Assembly (NCBI RefSeq): GCF_020882245.1
Contig: NC_083597.1
Coordinates: 25,398,652 to 25,462,651, forward strand
Length of the DNA: 64,000 bases
Origin: Rhopalosiphum padi
Taxonomy: Eukaryota; Arthropoda; Insecta; Hemiptera; Aphididae
Direction: 5' to 3'
Made by a program: the position numbers and the translations under genes. The notes below the pieces were generated by a model. The model had not been told where the DNA came from. It made no database searches and saw nothing but the letters and a program-made list of their open reading frames with translations. This document shows positions 26,116-39,090 of this stretch, piece after piece. Position 1 is the first letter of the stretch. Each line of letters starts with the position of its first letter.

Positions 26116-29100
26116 TGAAAGAAGCTCAAAGATTTTATTGTTTTACTGAGATTCTCACCCATCACATAAAAAAAAAAAGAACAAACTTTTTAATACGGTT
26201 ATATATCACTATCAAAAAAGGTGTGGCTTTTTTATGTTGTTATGAATCATGTTATAAAATCAAGACAATAATTTATTATTGAACAGTTATAAATATTTTT
26301 AAAATAGTTTCTTGTCATATTTTTAATTTAAATTAATTGTATTAACTAGTTTTTTTTAAAATTATAAGCAATATAAATATTATTAATTCAAAAACTCTTA
26401 TTGAGAATAGTATTTAAGTTTCAGTTGATTCATAAGACGTTTAAGCAAAAGCATTTTTATTTTTTATCCACTAATATTTTATGTTAAAAAGCTAAACAAG
26501 TTACAACCAACCAATAATTTTCAATTTAAGTACCAAGATTTAATAAAATGTTGAATAAATAAATTTGTTGTTATTGTTTAAACATAACAAACTTTCAATT
26601 AGAAAAAAACTGCCAAACAGCAATTAAATGAAGGTAATTTTAAATATTGGACACCACAAATTACAATAATAATATTAAAATACAATTTTCGTACCTACGT
26701 GGTTCAAAATAATTGTAATCACATCGATATATGATATTAAATTAATATTGTAGTTTTCAACAAATGGTCTAGATAAGTTTACAGGTTTACTTTAGCATTT
26801 CGTACTATATTTACATATGTTTTGAAGATTATATTATTTATCGCGTTTAATCAAGTATGCATTCATATCGTTGGAATATTTATTACACGTTATATTAGGT
26901 TTTTGACTGTTTTTAAATATATTTATTTTTTTAATTTCCTTTTAGGTATAATATTATTGTACTTTGGAAATTGTAACACAGTTTGAAACTTTATAACCAG
27001 ATTTTGGTCATTGGCGATTAAATATGCATTCACTTTATGAATATTATAAACGTTGTGCTTTCTAATTATCTGCATTAAGTTTTTCCTAATTATATTTACG
27101 GTTAACGATGTAATTATAAAAGTAATTTAAAAAGCAAAATATCATATCTTCTCAAATTGATATCTTCTAAAGTACTAGTATAAATAATATAGAGCTGTTA
27201 TTAGTTTTTTAAATTTCAAACGTTTTTTCTAATATTATAAAATATGTACCTACCGTCCAAATCAAAAGCGTTCGATCGTTGAAAATTACTATTATTCGTT
27301 CCCGCCTGATAAAGTGAATAGCGATTGTAAAGGTCTTCAATACTCACGCAGCGTAAGATTCTCGCTCATCACAATTGTTATTTTAATTACATCCTATTTT
27401 ACGTTTTGTTACAGTTTGGCCCGAACGACTAGATTTTTTCCATAGAACAAAACTACAAACCATTGGGACTTAGAAAATAATATTTGGGTACACTAATATT
27501 ATTTTAATATTTGTATAATATTTATTATGATAAATCATTGATTTCTCGCATTCACAACATATTTAACATTAATATTTCTGTAATAACTGTACACCGTATA
27601 CTATTATATGTTAGTTGATGTTGACCATTATGAATAAATCAGGTTTGATTGAATTCGAAATAATGAAATGATAATATATTATTAATATAAGGGATCGATT
27701 TCACTGAGTAATTCAAGTGCATTGTATTTATCTTACATAAACGATTTCAGCAACGTACCAAGGTCTTTCGACAAATAGAAAAAAAGGTTTGAGTAATGAA
27801 GTTGTCTGTCAATATTGTGTTATACGACTCAATGAAATTCGATTAACGTTGAATGTTCAAGAAAAAAAATTCAACTAGAAATGCACACACAAACACCAAC
27901 ACACGTCGTGTTACGCAACGTGGTTAAATCAAGTACTTTTTTTTTTTATTCCTTATAATAGTTATAAAAAACGAAAAATAGCGTTTTTATACTAAGAAAC
28001 TTTGTCTAACTAATAATATAACATTATACAATTAAATGTCATAAGACACAACAAAATACGTTATAATTTATTATACGTTATAATATCCATCACGTATTGT
28101 TTAACTGTAAAACGTCTAACGATTACGTTTTGTTCATTTGATGGTATTTTGACATTTTATTTCTACAGAAAATATATGAACGTATATTTGTGAATGTAGT
28201 CCACTAGTTTTTAATTGAAGTAGAACAAAACATAATTCTCGTAAACCATAATGTATCAACTGTTTCATAAGTTGTAACGTAACCCTAACTTTATGGTTTA
28301 TGATCAACTGTATGACTGGTGAAAGCTGTACCACAAAGTTTATTACACCATTCATATTTGTATTCAACATATCATTGCATTGTACTATTATTGGCGAAAA
28401 ACAAATTGATAAACTTTGATAATGGCTTGATAAAATTAAACTCGTAGAAACCACTTTATTGTATATATTGCGTAATAAAATCAATATAGGTACCGTTATA
28501 TTAGTATATCAAATTATTATTGACCAATGTCCCAATAATAAATCATAGGTTTGTACACTTGTACTTACTTGTATAAGCGTCTATATAATATAATAGTTAA
28601 TTTCACTTACGTTTTGGCTGTCACAGAAACTCCATAATTTCTATAAAAAAAAAAAAAAGGGAGAAAAATATTAAACTTTGATATTAATGGCTAAAAGTAA
28701 AAGTTGAATGGGTGATATTATTGAGTTTTGTAGTATGGCAAAAAAAAAAATGTTGTAAAATTAAATTTTAGTTACATGATTTAAGATTATTTTCACTCTG
28801 TTAATTCGATAAGACACATCTTATTATTTATCCTTAGAACTAGACGAATAATGAAATATTAATAAATTATTACTATACTCTATTAACATCAAATTATGAT
28901 AATATTATTCTAACAGCAATTTCTTACATAAAACATTTATTTATAAATTAAATATAACTTTTAACGTAAATATGTCTATAGCAAAATATCACAAACACGA
29001 TCTTTTTTTAACTAGAGAAAAAATATTGTCTTTTTTTACATCGCTAAAATGTTAACTTATTGAAAAAAGAATAATTAAATGTCTTCAAAATATCTGTGAT

Positions 29101-29203
29101 ATTATCATCTATGTATAATATAATAAATAATATGTTATTATTTTTGTTTTAAGTACCTATACAGTAATTTAATTCCCTTTAAAATATAGATGATAATTAC
29201 ATA
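26116..29203. other. AT-rich non-coding stretch
   Basis: Mostly A/T-rich. A modestly mixed patch at about 27250-27440 contains a TGATAAAG GATA-like word and may be regulatory. The 116-codon minus-strand frame at 28134-28484 is the longest here; it is S/I/L/N-rich, with no recognised domain and no coding context. Nothing else is supported. Confidence 0.45.
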
Positions 29204-29207
29204 TTAA

Positions 29208-29701
29208 CTCGTCGTTGGTGTCGCTAATATTTTTACACCGTTAGTGTCGTGTTAGCGTTTCGCTCACCTATTAAAATACACGTGTGAACATACAAATATA
29301 CCGCGGTACTGACAAATGTCAATATTAGACTGATATAGTATATTAATATAATAAGGTAATAATAAAATAACAAGATAATAAACCGAAAATAAAAACAGTA
29401 TAATTATAAAATATACGGTAAGGCGATTAGTGACGGGCTTGTATTATGCTAACTATACGGCATTATTATACATATACGGCAACATTGGACTTCGATAACT
29501 TTGAAAGTTTATTTATAACTTTTAATATTTTTCCATAATCATTTTCGTAAATAACTCAAGGATGAAGGAAGCATAATAATTATAAAATATTATAAATTAT
29601 TTATAATATATTATATTGTCAAAATCTAATAATATTTAAACTAGTGGTTCTTAAAATAGCAATTGTGTGAGCGAAATGCTCATAGCGACACCAACGACGG
29701 G
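29208..29701. mobile_element. 494-bp piggyBac-type MITE with TTAA target sites
   Basis: Terminal inverted repeats begin CYCGTCGTTGGTGTCGCTA: the left copy has CTC, and the right copy, reverse-complemented, has CCC; the other bases of the first 19 are identical. A second inverted block, GCRTTTCGCTCAC, lies about 30 bp further in at the left and adjacent at the right. Both ends are flanked by exact TTAA (29204-29207 and 29702-29705), the target duplication specific to piggyBac elements, whose repeats also typically start CCC. The AT-rich interior has no transposase, so this is a non-autonomous copy. The near-identity of the ends suggests it was mobile fairly recently. Confidence 0.88.
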
Positions 29702-29705
29702 TTAA

Positions 29706-30959
29706 TTTATTACAAAACTAATTATAGACCATTCCATTTTTTGCTTAATAATAGTATTTAATTATTAAGATATTAATAAATACTTGTCATTACAATTTTC
29801 ACGTAATATATTTTAATGATAAATCAAAAACCAAATTATATACTTCAAAAAACAAAAAATAAATACATGAAAAAAGTTGTTAAATGATGGAGATTCATAA
29901 AAAAATAATAATAATAATATAGTGTTCAAATAATCAGTGAATGAAAATGAGAAAAAAAAAGTTGTTTGTTTCGAAGCTAAAATAATAAATCACTTTCTAG
30001 TTCGAAAGCGTTAAAACTTTAGGGTCCCTGGGGTCTCTGAAACCAGTGGTTTAACCCCTCAATGCAAATCTCATGTATACATTTCTGGGACGTTTGATTA
30101 AATACCATTCAAAGACCGGCATTCTCCTTTGTGTCTGTATCTGTAGTTCATATTAGACTCGAGACAAGCGATTTGAAACAATTAATAGAGACACGAAATT
30201 ATTCAAACACGTTTATGGTTTTATTATAAAGGTATGAACATGTAAACACATAATAAATCTAATAAAAATCATAATTACCTTACATAAATGCGTTTAATTT
30301 TGTTAAACGTATCTGTTTAATGTTTGACAGAAAAACCTAACAAATTATAAAGATTATATACTATGCATAATCAAGTTAAATATTGTTACAACTTTTACTT
30401 AAAGAATTTAAATTAATCAATTCTGTTTTAAAATCCTAATGAAGTATGAATAAAATGTATTCAATTATACAAAGTTAATAATTAAAAATAAATTTAATAC
30501 TTCATTATAATGTAAGTACCATATTATGAAAAACATTCGTAGTTAAATATATATACCTATGATAAATATCTTATCCTAAAAACAAAAACTGTCAAATTTA
30601 TTACAGTCAATAAATAATTGTTTATGCAGCTAGTGAACTTTAGTTCTTAAAAATATAAAAACCAAATAAAAAGTTAAATAAAACGTTTATAACAAAAATT
30701 AACTTAGAATTGTGTTAAAAAAAACTCGTTTAATCGTAAATGAATCAAACTTTTTTACTTTTTTTCGTTACAAACAATTTGAAAATATCGCTCAACTTAA
30801 CTGAGTGGGGCTGGCGTAAAGGAAGTGGTTGTTTTATTTTCTTTACGGTTGACTATTAATTTAACAGAACCCAGAAAACAAAGTTTTTCTTTTCTTTTTA
30901 CAACGTTAACTTTGTACAGACCAGCAATATCCTTTTAATACATATTATAATTTATTCCC
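29706..30959. other. AT-rich non-coding stretch
   Basis: Contains a mixed patch at about 30010-30170, including CCAGTGGTTTAACCCCT, which resembles a hAT terminal word, but no partner end was found. A second mixed patch at 30800-30860 leads toward the next island. No gene is seen. Confidence 0.4.
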
Positions 30960-31275
30960 TTCTAGGGCTGAAAATTGGATCTGCAATTGAACCAGCCACC
31001 ATTTTTATATGCATACATAAACATATACAAATCTACCCCCGAAACATACTATCCCTTTTCCACTTTATCTTTGAGGCGACAAGAGAGGAAACGCTACAGT
31101 GTATTGTAGTAACGTTATTTCTCCCAAGCGCGCATAATACGCTGTAGGGTGTCATAAATTTAATAATCATATGTAATAATCGGCCGTCGGTTTCTCCCCA
31201 ATTACAACGCTCTCTCATCAAAAATTATAACTCGCTCGAAACCCATCGACAACTCCCCGACCTATTTACCAACAA
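30960..31275. promoter_or_regulatory. Candidate cis-regulatory island
   Basis: About 310 bp of mixed sequence with several homeodomain-like ATAAA/TAATAATC words. A 62-codon minus-strand frame at 31033-31221 is not recognised. The sharp contrast with its flanks and lack of repeats favour a conserved non-coding element. Confidence 0.32.
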
Positions 31276-34221
31276 AACATTATTATATTTAAGCCTGTTT
31301 ATACGAATACCATTAAATTAAATTCGAATGCCATCGACAAATAACATCCACACACAGTATAGGTACTGCTGTAATGTAGACACCAAGCTTTTTTTTTTTA
31401 TTAATTACAATTCAGAACTGTAAAGGTGAGTTTCACAAACATTAGAATTGTACGACCTACAATTTCTTCATTTTTAGTATACCTAAATCTGTCCGAATGA
31501 TAAAACCCCCAACTATATATTATGTATAAACGAACATTTTAGCTATAAAAACAACAAATGGTTTATGGTTTTTTTTAAATTGGTATACATTTTATTGATA
31601 AAATCATATAAATAAGTAATCTTAATATTATAAATATATACTTAATATATATATCATGATTATTTATGACATACGAAAATCAAACATCATTAATATTTTA
31701 AATTATATTCACAAAGAATATTAGTAAATATGTTTGACATAAAAATATAAATATTCGTACAGGACAACAAATTGTACAATAATTCAAAGTTTGTATTACA
31801 CCTATAGGCATAGCAGTATGTTATAATATGTTGTAGTATAAATAATTGTATAATATGTATAGGTACCAACTAATATAATATTTACCATAAATAAAGCGTT
31901 AATTTAAAAATATTAAAAATATTTATAATTTTTATTAAATACTTCCGTACGACTAATCATGGCGAGTTAATACTTATTTTTTTTTTTACAACATGTATTT
32001 GTAGAAGTTTTTGGCTTGTTATTAAGTCGTGGTTTATTATTGATTTATCGGTATATGTTATATGTTCAACCACTGTCAATATTTTTTTGGTTTTTTGAAT
32101 TCTATAATATTGAAAATCATATGACATTTTCATTACAAATATTTAAACCTTTCAATACAGCTTTACGAAATCGAATGTTATTCAAACCCCTCTCATATTA
32201 CGTTATTTACGGTTATTTTCAAACGTACGGTAGAGACTTTCCCACTCATAAAATCGTAATCGAGTTTAAATCCGTTTTATGTACTAAAATAAAATATGGA
32301 TATATTTTTCTATTTTTCAGGCACACTGAATCGTAACACATCGAGACAGTTCCCAGCAAGTACCCAAACAGAGATCATATTTGTAACTAAATTTATGCAG
32401 TGATCGTATAGTTTACTCACGTATTTAAATGAAATTGACAAATTATAACATAATATTATTAAAAAAATTTATCAGCCTCATCTGTTTTTAAGTTAATGTA
32501 GATGACGGACACTTGGCATTTGGATATTATTCAATAAATAAAATAGTTCGTAATTAAGATACGTTGTAAAATAAAAATATATACGTCATGTATATAATTA
32601 TTGAATACCCATGTTTAAATATAAAACTTCTGACAAAAAAAAAGTATACATTTTATTATATTTTTAAAATACATGTTAAAATATGCAGCTTCCTGCTAAT
32701 AACTTTTACATAATTTGAAATGTTGAGTTTGCTACTCCACTTAATTATAGTGATATTACATCATAATTTTTAACTATTTAATTTATATTTATGCTAGGTA
32801 TACTTAATTAAAAATATTATTTTATTTTACATTAAATTCTTATTATTTAGTAATAAATAAATAAATTAGTAATTACCATATCCATCTTTATTATTGTATT
32901 CTTTAAATGCCTATATTATGACCTACTAATACACATACACATGTAAACATACCAAAAAATCTAATAGTTAGATTGGTTTTGATTAGTTTTGATTTATAAT
33001 TGTAAATAATTTACATTATTTACAATTATTATCATCAAATAATATAATTAATTAGCGATTGACTATTTAATATTTATTGATAGTATAAGGATTAAGGAAT
33101 AATATGACATATTATTATGACATTATAATTTATTGTTCTACACGTATTATTAATATGTGATTGAAAATGTAATTTATTGTTTATTATTACACAAGTGTTA
33201 ATAATATAAACCATTTTTTTTTTATAAATATACAAATACAATGTTATTTTTTAGACGAATATGAATTATAAATAAATAAATATATATATATATTTAATGA
33301 TAAATAAATTAATATCATTGTTGTAATTGAGATGTACCTCATTGCCATCATATATCTAAGAGGGATAATTTGAGATACATTAATGTGGATTTCTTGATAA
33401 ATTGGCAATTTGTTGTACGTTTCGTTTTCATTCATCCGTGTAAAACAAAACACTAAAAAGTAAATTAAAAGAGGAAAAAGGATAAAAACACAGAATATTG
33501 TTCAGTACTAAAAGAACATGCACCAGATATCTGTTTCTTAATGTCATATAGAACACACTGCATGCATATTATGTAGTGTATGTGTACTGTTATTTGTTTC
33601 ATTATGAAATGAGATGGGTTATTTTTAAAAATAATATTTGAGTACCTATTTCAGAATGACCGAAACAATTTTACATAAGAATGTATACATTACATGTTAC
33701 GTGAAGCTTTAAAAACTGTTGGGAAAATGATTAAAAACGATTAAAACAAAGTACGAGAATGTCACAAAAATTATAGGTAGGTAGGTATTTTTTTTCCATA
33801 GACTGTAAAATTGTATAATTTGTATTTCCTATACTTTTAAACATTATAATACGCATTTAAATATAATATAATTTTGATATTTTTTATATAGTACAATGGT
33901 TAATAATTTTAGCCATAAAATTAATTATATTATATTTTCACAGTTTATATATTATTTGATAAACTACTACACTTACATGATTCTATTAATTTGTATAAGT
34001 ATATTAATAAAAGAAAAAAAAGAAAAAATATGACATCAGTAAAATATAAAAAAATTAAATATTAATAATATTAATTTAATATTTTTAACACTAATATTTA
34101 TTAACGTCAAAAATATATTTAAATTCACCTTCTATAAAAATTTTAAATTGTATAGTTTAGTTTTAAAAAGTTTTCTTTAAAAAAATAACTAAGATACATA
34201 TTTAAAATAAGTAGCTATATA
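31276..34221. other. AT-rich non-coding stretch
   Basis: No gene is supported; the 106-codon frame at 32016-32336 is F/Y/L-rich with no known domain. A perfect 14-bp-stem hairpin at 32996-33029 is listed separately. The rest is A/T sequence with short (TA)n runs. Confidence 0.5.
32996..33029. repeat. Perfect 14-bp inverted repeat with 6-base loop
   Basis: ATAATTGTAAATAA (32996-33009) is followed by six bases and its exact reverse complement (33016-33029). It could form a hairpin in RNA or a cruciform in DNA. At this AT content, a 14-bp perfect match is modestly unusual. Confidence 0.8.
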
Positions 34222-34955
34222 CAGTGCTTAACTTTTGAAGGGGGATGCGTAGAAATAGTTATACTATTTAACTTCTATTATTTTTAAGTAGAACGCATGG
34301 GACGCTTCATAATTCTTCATTTTTCTCAAAATGCGCGAGATACCATCATTATTCGCCTTATGAATTATTAAAGTTATAATACTTAAGTAATATACTGTCA
34401 GTTGCAATTGTTATCATTATTCACTAATATTTGTTAGGTATCAATTATCATAGATTTGATGATTATTATTTTTGAATTTAATTTTTATTATCACCATTGT
34501 GATTAATGCAATGCACCTACTGTTCCATCCACTAAAAGATTTATACCAAGCTACTATGTAAAATCTTGGGTAAAGAGGTGGTAGAAGAGATGCAGAAGAA
34601 AATTGTTATCCAAAAAGAATAAAATTGGTAGAACATAAAAACTAATAATAATGTATAAAACTATTTATGTAAATAGTTAAAAATGGATGTGTTTTATTCA
34701 TTTACTTTTATTATCCATTTGAGTTTGTTATTATTTATAACTATAATAGGTACAGTAATTAGGTATAGTACCTATGTCTTATATTTTTTTTTATTTTTAA
34801 ATTAATTAACTATAAATATTTTTATATTATTTAAAGAGGGGCATTAGGGGGTATGGGGGCATAGCTCTTACGGCTCAATAACAAAGTGATGGGGACGCTC
34901 TTTTTTAAAAAGTAAACAGAGTCCCCCTACTTTAATTTTGCCAAGTCTAGCACTA
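34222..34955. mobile_element. Possible 730-bp hAT-like element
   Basis: The left end CAGTGCTTAACTTTTGAAGG and the right end, reverse-complemented (AGTGCTAGACTTGGCAAAAT), are similar, and both are followed by a G-run block (GGGGGATGC and GTAGGGGGAC). hAT terminal repeats commonly start CAGTG or CAGGG. The right part (34835-34935) has G-rich blocks unlike the flanks. The target duplication is not clear, and the repeats are diverged with an indel, so this is an old copy with approximate ends. No transposase frame is present. Confidence 0.42.
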
Positions 34956-35149
34956 CTTATACATATATAAATGTATATATATAACAATTTCAAATAGTAT
35001 ATGTTCAATACGAAAAACAAACAAAAAAGTATAAACAAAATAGTAAATATCAGTACATTATTTATACTGTTTTATTAGTTTTATACATTATATATATATT
35101 ATATTTTATGTATATATAAACTTTTGTGTTTATTTTGTTACTAAAATTA
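34956..35149. other. AT-rich spacer
   Basis: Short TA-rich sequence between the possible hAT element and the next island; nothing else seen. Confidence 0.6.
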
Positions 35150-35700
35150 GATAACTGCCAGAGTGGCCACCTTTTGGAACCAAAGTAAACAAATTCCAAT
35201 TTCGATGGAATATGGAAAGGTTATATACTCACAACAAATTTCGACAGATGATAGAGAAATGGGTAAATGGTAGATTATGTGTCTGCTGCAGCGTACGTGT
35301 GTGTATTTAGGTCGTCGAGTAAACAAAACAGCCAGTCGGTGTGAAATTCGTTATATGGGTAAACCAAAACAGCGAATATCGGAGACTACGGAAAAACTTT
35401 GATCACGATGATTGATGGTTGAAATGAATGCACAGGAGCGGGTGGAGCCTGTTTATATGTAGAAAGTGGACAAAGAGGATGCGTGTATAGTGTTGACATT
35501 AGCGTGGCAAAGAGTTTTCGGGTGAGGGGGTCGGCGAGGTCGAGCAACTGAGGGTAATAATAAATGTTGTTTCGCCGCGAACCTTGACAAAAGTCTACAC
35601 GATGGCAGCCATTATATCTTTTTACAATGACAGGGATATATGAAGGGAAAATTTGCACTTGATTCCCGTCAACAATTTGCACCATAACGATATATAGCAA
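35150..35700. promoter_or_regulatory. Candidate enhancer with forkhead, TCF and PBC/Hox-type words
   Basis: About 550 bp of mixed, non-repetitive sequence, among the largest such islands. Visible words are forkhead GTAAACAAA twice (35185-35193 and 35319-35327), TCF-like CTTTGATC (35397-35404) and PBC/Hox-type TGATTGATGG (35409-35418), the last two only four bases apart. A 104-codon minus-strand frame (35386-35700) covers the right half with varied residues, but I recognise no domain. The adjacency of TCF and PBC/Hox words suggests a developmental enhancer; binding is inference. Confidence 0.4.
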
Positions 35701-38159
35701 GTAGCAACATTTCCACTTGAGCTGCTCCGGACCAACATTTATAGTAAATATTGACTGTTTAAATTAATTTTTCGAATACTTGAAAAAACTTTTTCCCTGC
35801 GCTAGTTTATATTGGGAAGTCTGTCAACTCGTGGGCAAAAGTATTATAGAGATAATCTATGATCACCTTTAAAAAAAAAACCATAGTAAACTTGATAAGA
35901 GTTCAGCACTCGCCTTTAATTAAAAGGTCTCTCCAAAAGTACGTTACGTGTGTAATATCATTATATATATTATCTATAAACTATTTTTCAAGTGTTTTAT
36001 TAATTTATATACATAATTTTATAGATACAAAGTATATTTATTGACAACATTATATTTAATGTACATTATTACAATATATCAATGCAATAGTATTTTAGTA
36101 AAATTTATGTTTTTGGCATTAGGTTTGGTTTTCCAGTAAACCATAAAAGCTTATGCGAAAGAGTAATATTCTAAAAAAGTAGGTGTCCATTACATAAACA
36201 AAAAAAAAAAAAGGAAGAAGTTATTCCAAAGCATCAGGTATGTTAGAAAAAATATTTTGAACGCACCATAAAAAGGGTGTCTTCATACATAATTTAATGC
36301 AATAAATGTACAGGCTCAAATCCAAAACGTTTCTTGGGATACTCTGTATATTTTATGTCCATGTCAGTTCAAGTGCGAAAAATACGAGGTAATAAACGTA
36401 CCTACTATGTTTCATCTTGAATATGTATTTTTCGAGGGATTGAAATGTAAATAAATCTTTTTAAAAATTAGGTAGATTATATAGTATTGATTAATATTGT
36501 CAAACATTGAAAATTATTTTAGGCGTGCACAATAATGTAACGACGCTAAAATATTTAATGCCGAAAATAACAGTTGTTGAATTGTGACAAAATATTGTTC
36601 AGTGAGAACTGAATTTGATATTTTTATTAACACAATGAAATCAAAGACTTACAAACATTACTTAAATTTAAGTAACATTATGCGTCTTTCATGGTATTGA
36701 AATATATTTTTGAAAACAATATTTCTGTTTGCCTCTTGAAATGCATCGTTGTATGAATCATATCATTTAAAATATCACTACTCAGAACAAAGTATTGGTA
36801 TATGGTTGATGTTTATTTTAAATAAAATGTATCACCACGTTCCAAAATGTTGGTATACACTGATCAAACAGATTTATTTCCATAGAAATATCCAATGTAT
36901 ATAACATATTGTAGTATTTGTAAATACTATATAGAGTAAATATTGCTGAAACAATAACACTCAACATAGGTACCCGATAAACAAAACTCGGCACATTATT
37001 ATTGTTATAGTTTATTTAATAAATATTTAATTGACACTCAATTATGTTTTTAAAATATCAACAAAAATATAATACAATATAACAAAAAAAAACACAATCA
37101 TATACTGGCAAAAGAAAACATAGACTTCAATATTTATATTTTAAATATTATGTAACTACGTTTAATAAATGAAAATAATTTTTATTTACTGAATAATAAT
37201 AACTATTGGTAAAATGAAGCTCGTTTAAGAATTCTTCTCTAATATTAAGAATAGGTATCTATATTTGTTTTAATAAAATAGTTTCCGACATTATGATCTT
37301 TGAAGCCTTAAATATTGTAAACGAAAAAAGTAAATTTGAAAATATATTTTTTTTTAAACAAACTATAATAGTTATTTTCTAAAAAATATTATTTCCCTGT
37401 AATTATTTTTATCGATACACTGTCAAAATGATCATAACATTTAAATATAGTTTATGTACAATATCTGATTGGCAATTGCAGCAGTGCTTTAAAAAAAATA
37501 ACCTGCAGACGTCTCGTCATGTGTCCATAATATTTTATCGGTTTCATATTTGTAATGATAAAGATATATTTTTATGGTTTGCTCCGGTACTAAAGTCAAC
37601 CGATTCATCCCCTCGGTTGCTGGTACTCAGATGAGTGAACTCCGAAAATAAAATAAACATTGCACAACACCATCGCATGTTGATCTTTAGACATGAGTAA
37701 TCAAATCTTCAAACACACAAATATACGTTTAGGTTTTACATTATATTAATATATATTTTCAAACAGGTACCTATACGTTTAACGCGAACAAAAATATTTT
37801 TGTACCATATCATCTGACCTCATATATTTAATTATGATTTCAGGGATTTCCACGCGTGTTAATATGTGCGAGGTATATTTTTTGTTTATTGTTGACCTTA
37901 TTACAGTTCAATAAATTTAATAATAACAGATAATAATAACGTGGATTAAATTAATAATTAATAAAACGACATTATTCGTATAATATCCGCTGTCGTCGTG
38001 CTCGTTAATATTTCGCTATTATTGGATATAATATTATTGCGGCACAATGTTATTAATCAAGTAATGCAAACGTCTAAGCGACAAAAATATTGTGTTTTAT
38101 TTTTTCTACGATGAGGTAGATATACAGTCAAACGGCTACAGTATAAACGTGTATACCTA
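35701..38159. other. AT-rich non-coding stretch
   Basis: Slightly mixed patches occur at 35700-35830 and 36110-36370. The latter ends in TTGGGATACTCTGTA (36337-36351), resembling the inverse of TACAGAGTG-type words near 5700 and 42095, so a transposon end is possible. No second terminus was found, and no gene is supported. Confidence 0.4.
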
Positions 38160-38660
38160 TATAACGTTATGTTATTCAGAGAGAAAAAAACTTATGCAAA
38201 TCTCGTTATCGGTGCGCCAAGAACGTCTCACTGCGCGATAAATACAGATTGTCGCTCTCGTCAGTGTTTTCTCCGGGGAACGCTGCAAATACATAAATAC
38301 ACATACACACACACACACACAGTGATAAAGAGAGAGGGGGAGAAGTGCTACTACTGCGTCGTCTCTTCGGTATCAAATGAAATACTGCAGCGTACAATTT
38401 AAATCTTCACATGAATTATCGAGAACCAGACGAAGTGATTAATGGTTATTGTACTTATAGTAATAATATACAGCGATGTTTATTCCCAAAGTACAATATT
38501 ATAATCATTGCCGGAAAACCAAAGAAATCGCTGTACATCAGCTGTAGTTGTCGTACAAACTGCGGTTATCAACACGCGCGGTTCGCCGTTATTGTGATAC
38601 ATTATGACTTATGAGGTGGCGCCGGTGTGTATTATTATTGTAAACGCGCACTGCCGTATT
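38160..38660. promoter_or_regulatory. Candidate regulatory/promoter island with octamer word
   Basis: Higher-GC sequence contains an exact octamer ATGCAAAT (38194-38201), a TCAGT arthropod-initiator-like word near 38261, a (CA)n tract and a purine-rich block (38327-38345). The right half is also mixed. Small frames of 63-77 codons on both strands are not recognised. It could be a promoter, but no TATA or downstream promoter element fits the initiator. Confidence 0.33.
38305..38321. repeat. (CA)n microsatellite
   Basis: About eight CA units inside the island. Confidence 0.85.
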
Positions 38661-38937
38661 AATTGCAAATATCGTTTGACCAGTAGATACTACGTATAAT
38701 AATATAATGTGTACGACAATCAAAAACTCGCGAGTCATATACAGTCGCTGAACAAAGGTCGGTGGTGTTGTGGTGAAAAGGACGTCATACCCATGTGTTG
38801 TATCCGTTCTAGCGACGCGTTACATGAAGTAAATTTTATGTTCCGAAAAATTAATATTATGTTATTTTTAATATTAGAATACATATTGACTTATAATCAG
38901 TTGCTTATTTTTCGAGGGGGGATATTTGAATGTCGAA
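38661..38937. other. Mixed to AT-rich stretch
   Basis: The first 170 bases are moderately mixed (38700-38830), then AT-rich with a G-run near 38916. The 79-codon frame at 38709-38948 has no recognisable features. Confidence 0.4.
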
Positions 38938-39002
38938 ACAAGTTATAATAAGCACTTTAAAATTTACGAAAAAGATACAATTTTAAAATGCTTATAACTT
39001 GT
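38938..39002. repeat. Inverted repeat/hairpin at the start of a dispersed repeat
   Basis: The 38938-38963 arm pairs with 38980-39002, giving about 22 pairs with one 3-base bulge, one mismatch and a 16-base loop. The size and shape resemble a microRNA precursor. However, the right arm (TTTTAAAATGCTTATAACTT) also starts a repeat with another copy near 63640, so a transposon-derived palindrome is more likely than a conserved microRNA. Confidence 0.55.
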
Positions 39003-39090
39003 ATCAAATAAATAGATGAAAAATAATAAATCACAGGGGACTTATCCGAAGATAATGTTTTTACCTTTAAATTCGATAATGGCATACTAA
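38980..39090 (+). repeat. Dispersed repeat, copy 1
   Basis: Aligns in the same order and orientation with 63644-63770. Shared anchors are TTTTAAAATGCTTATAA, then an A/T spacer, ACTTA followed by a variable CCGAAGATAAT-like block, and TTACCTTTAAATT, then a related tail. Family and full length are unknown. Anchor spacing is similar but with small indels, as in old repeat copies. Confidence 0.6.

Noticed and set aside
28134..28484. 116-codon minus-strand frame
   Set aside because: Residue use follows AT-rich composition; no domain, signal peptide or transcript signal is convincing.
30030..30060. CAGTGGTTTAAC as a hAT end
   Set aside because: No second end or duplicated flank within a few kilobases.
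35386..35700. 104-codon minus-strand frame as a gene
   Set aside because: Varied residues, but no recognised family. The region is better explained as a regulatory island; kept as a caution rather than called.
36310..36330. GGCTCAAATCC resembling a tRNA T-arm
   Set aside because: No matching A box, acceptor stem or anticodon arm upstream.
38114..38121. TGAGGTAG resembling let-7
   Set aside because: Match stops after eight bases and there is no partner arm.
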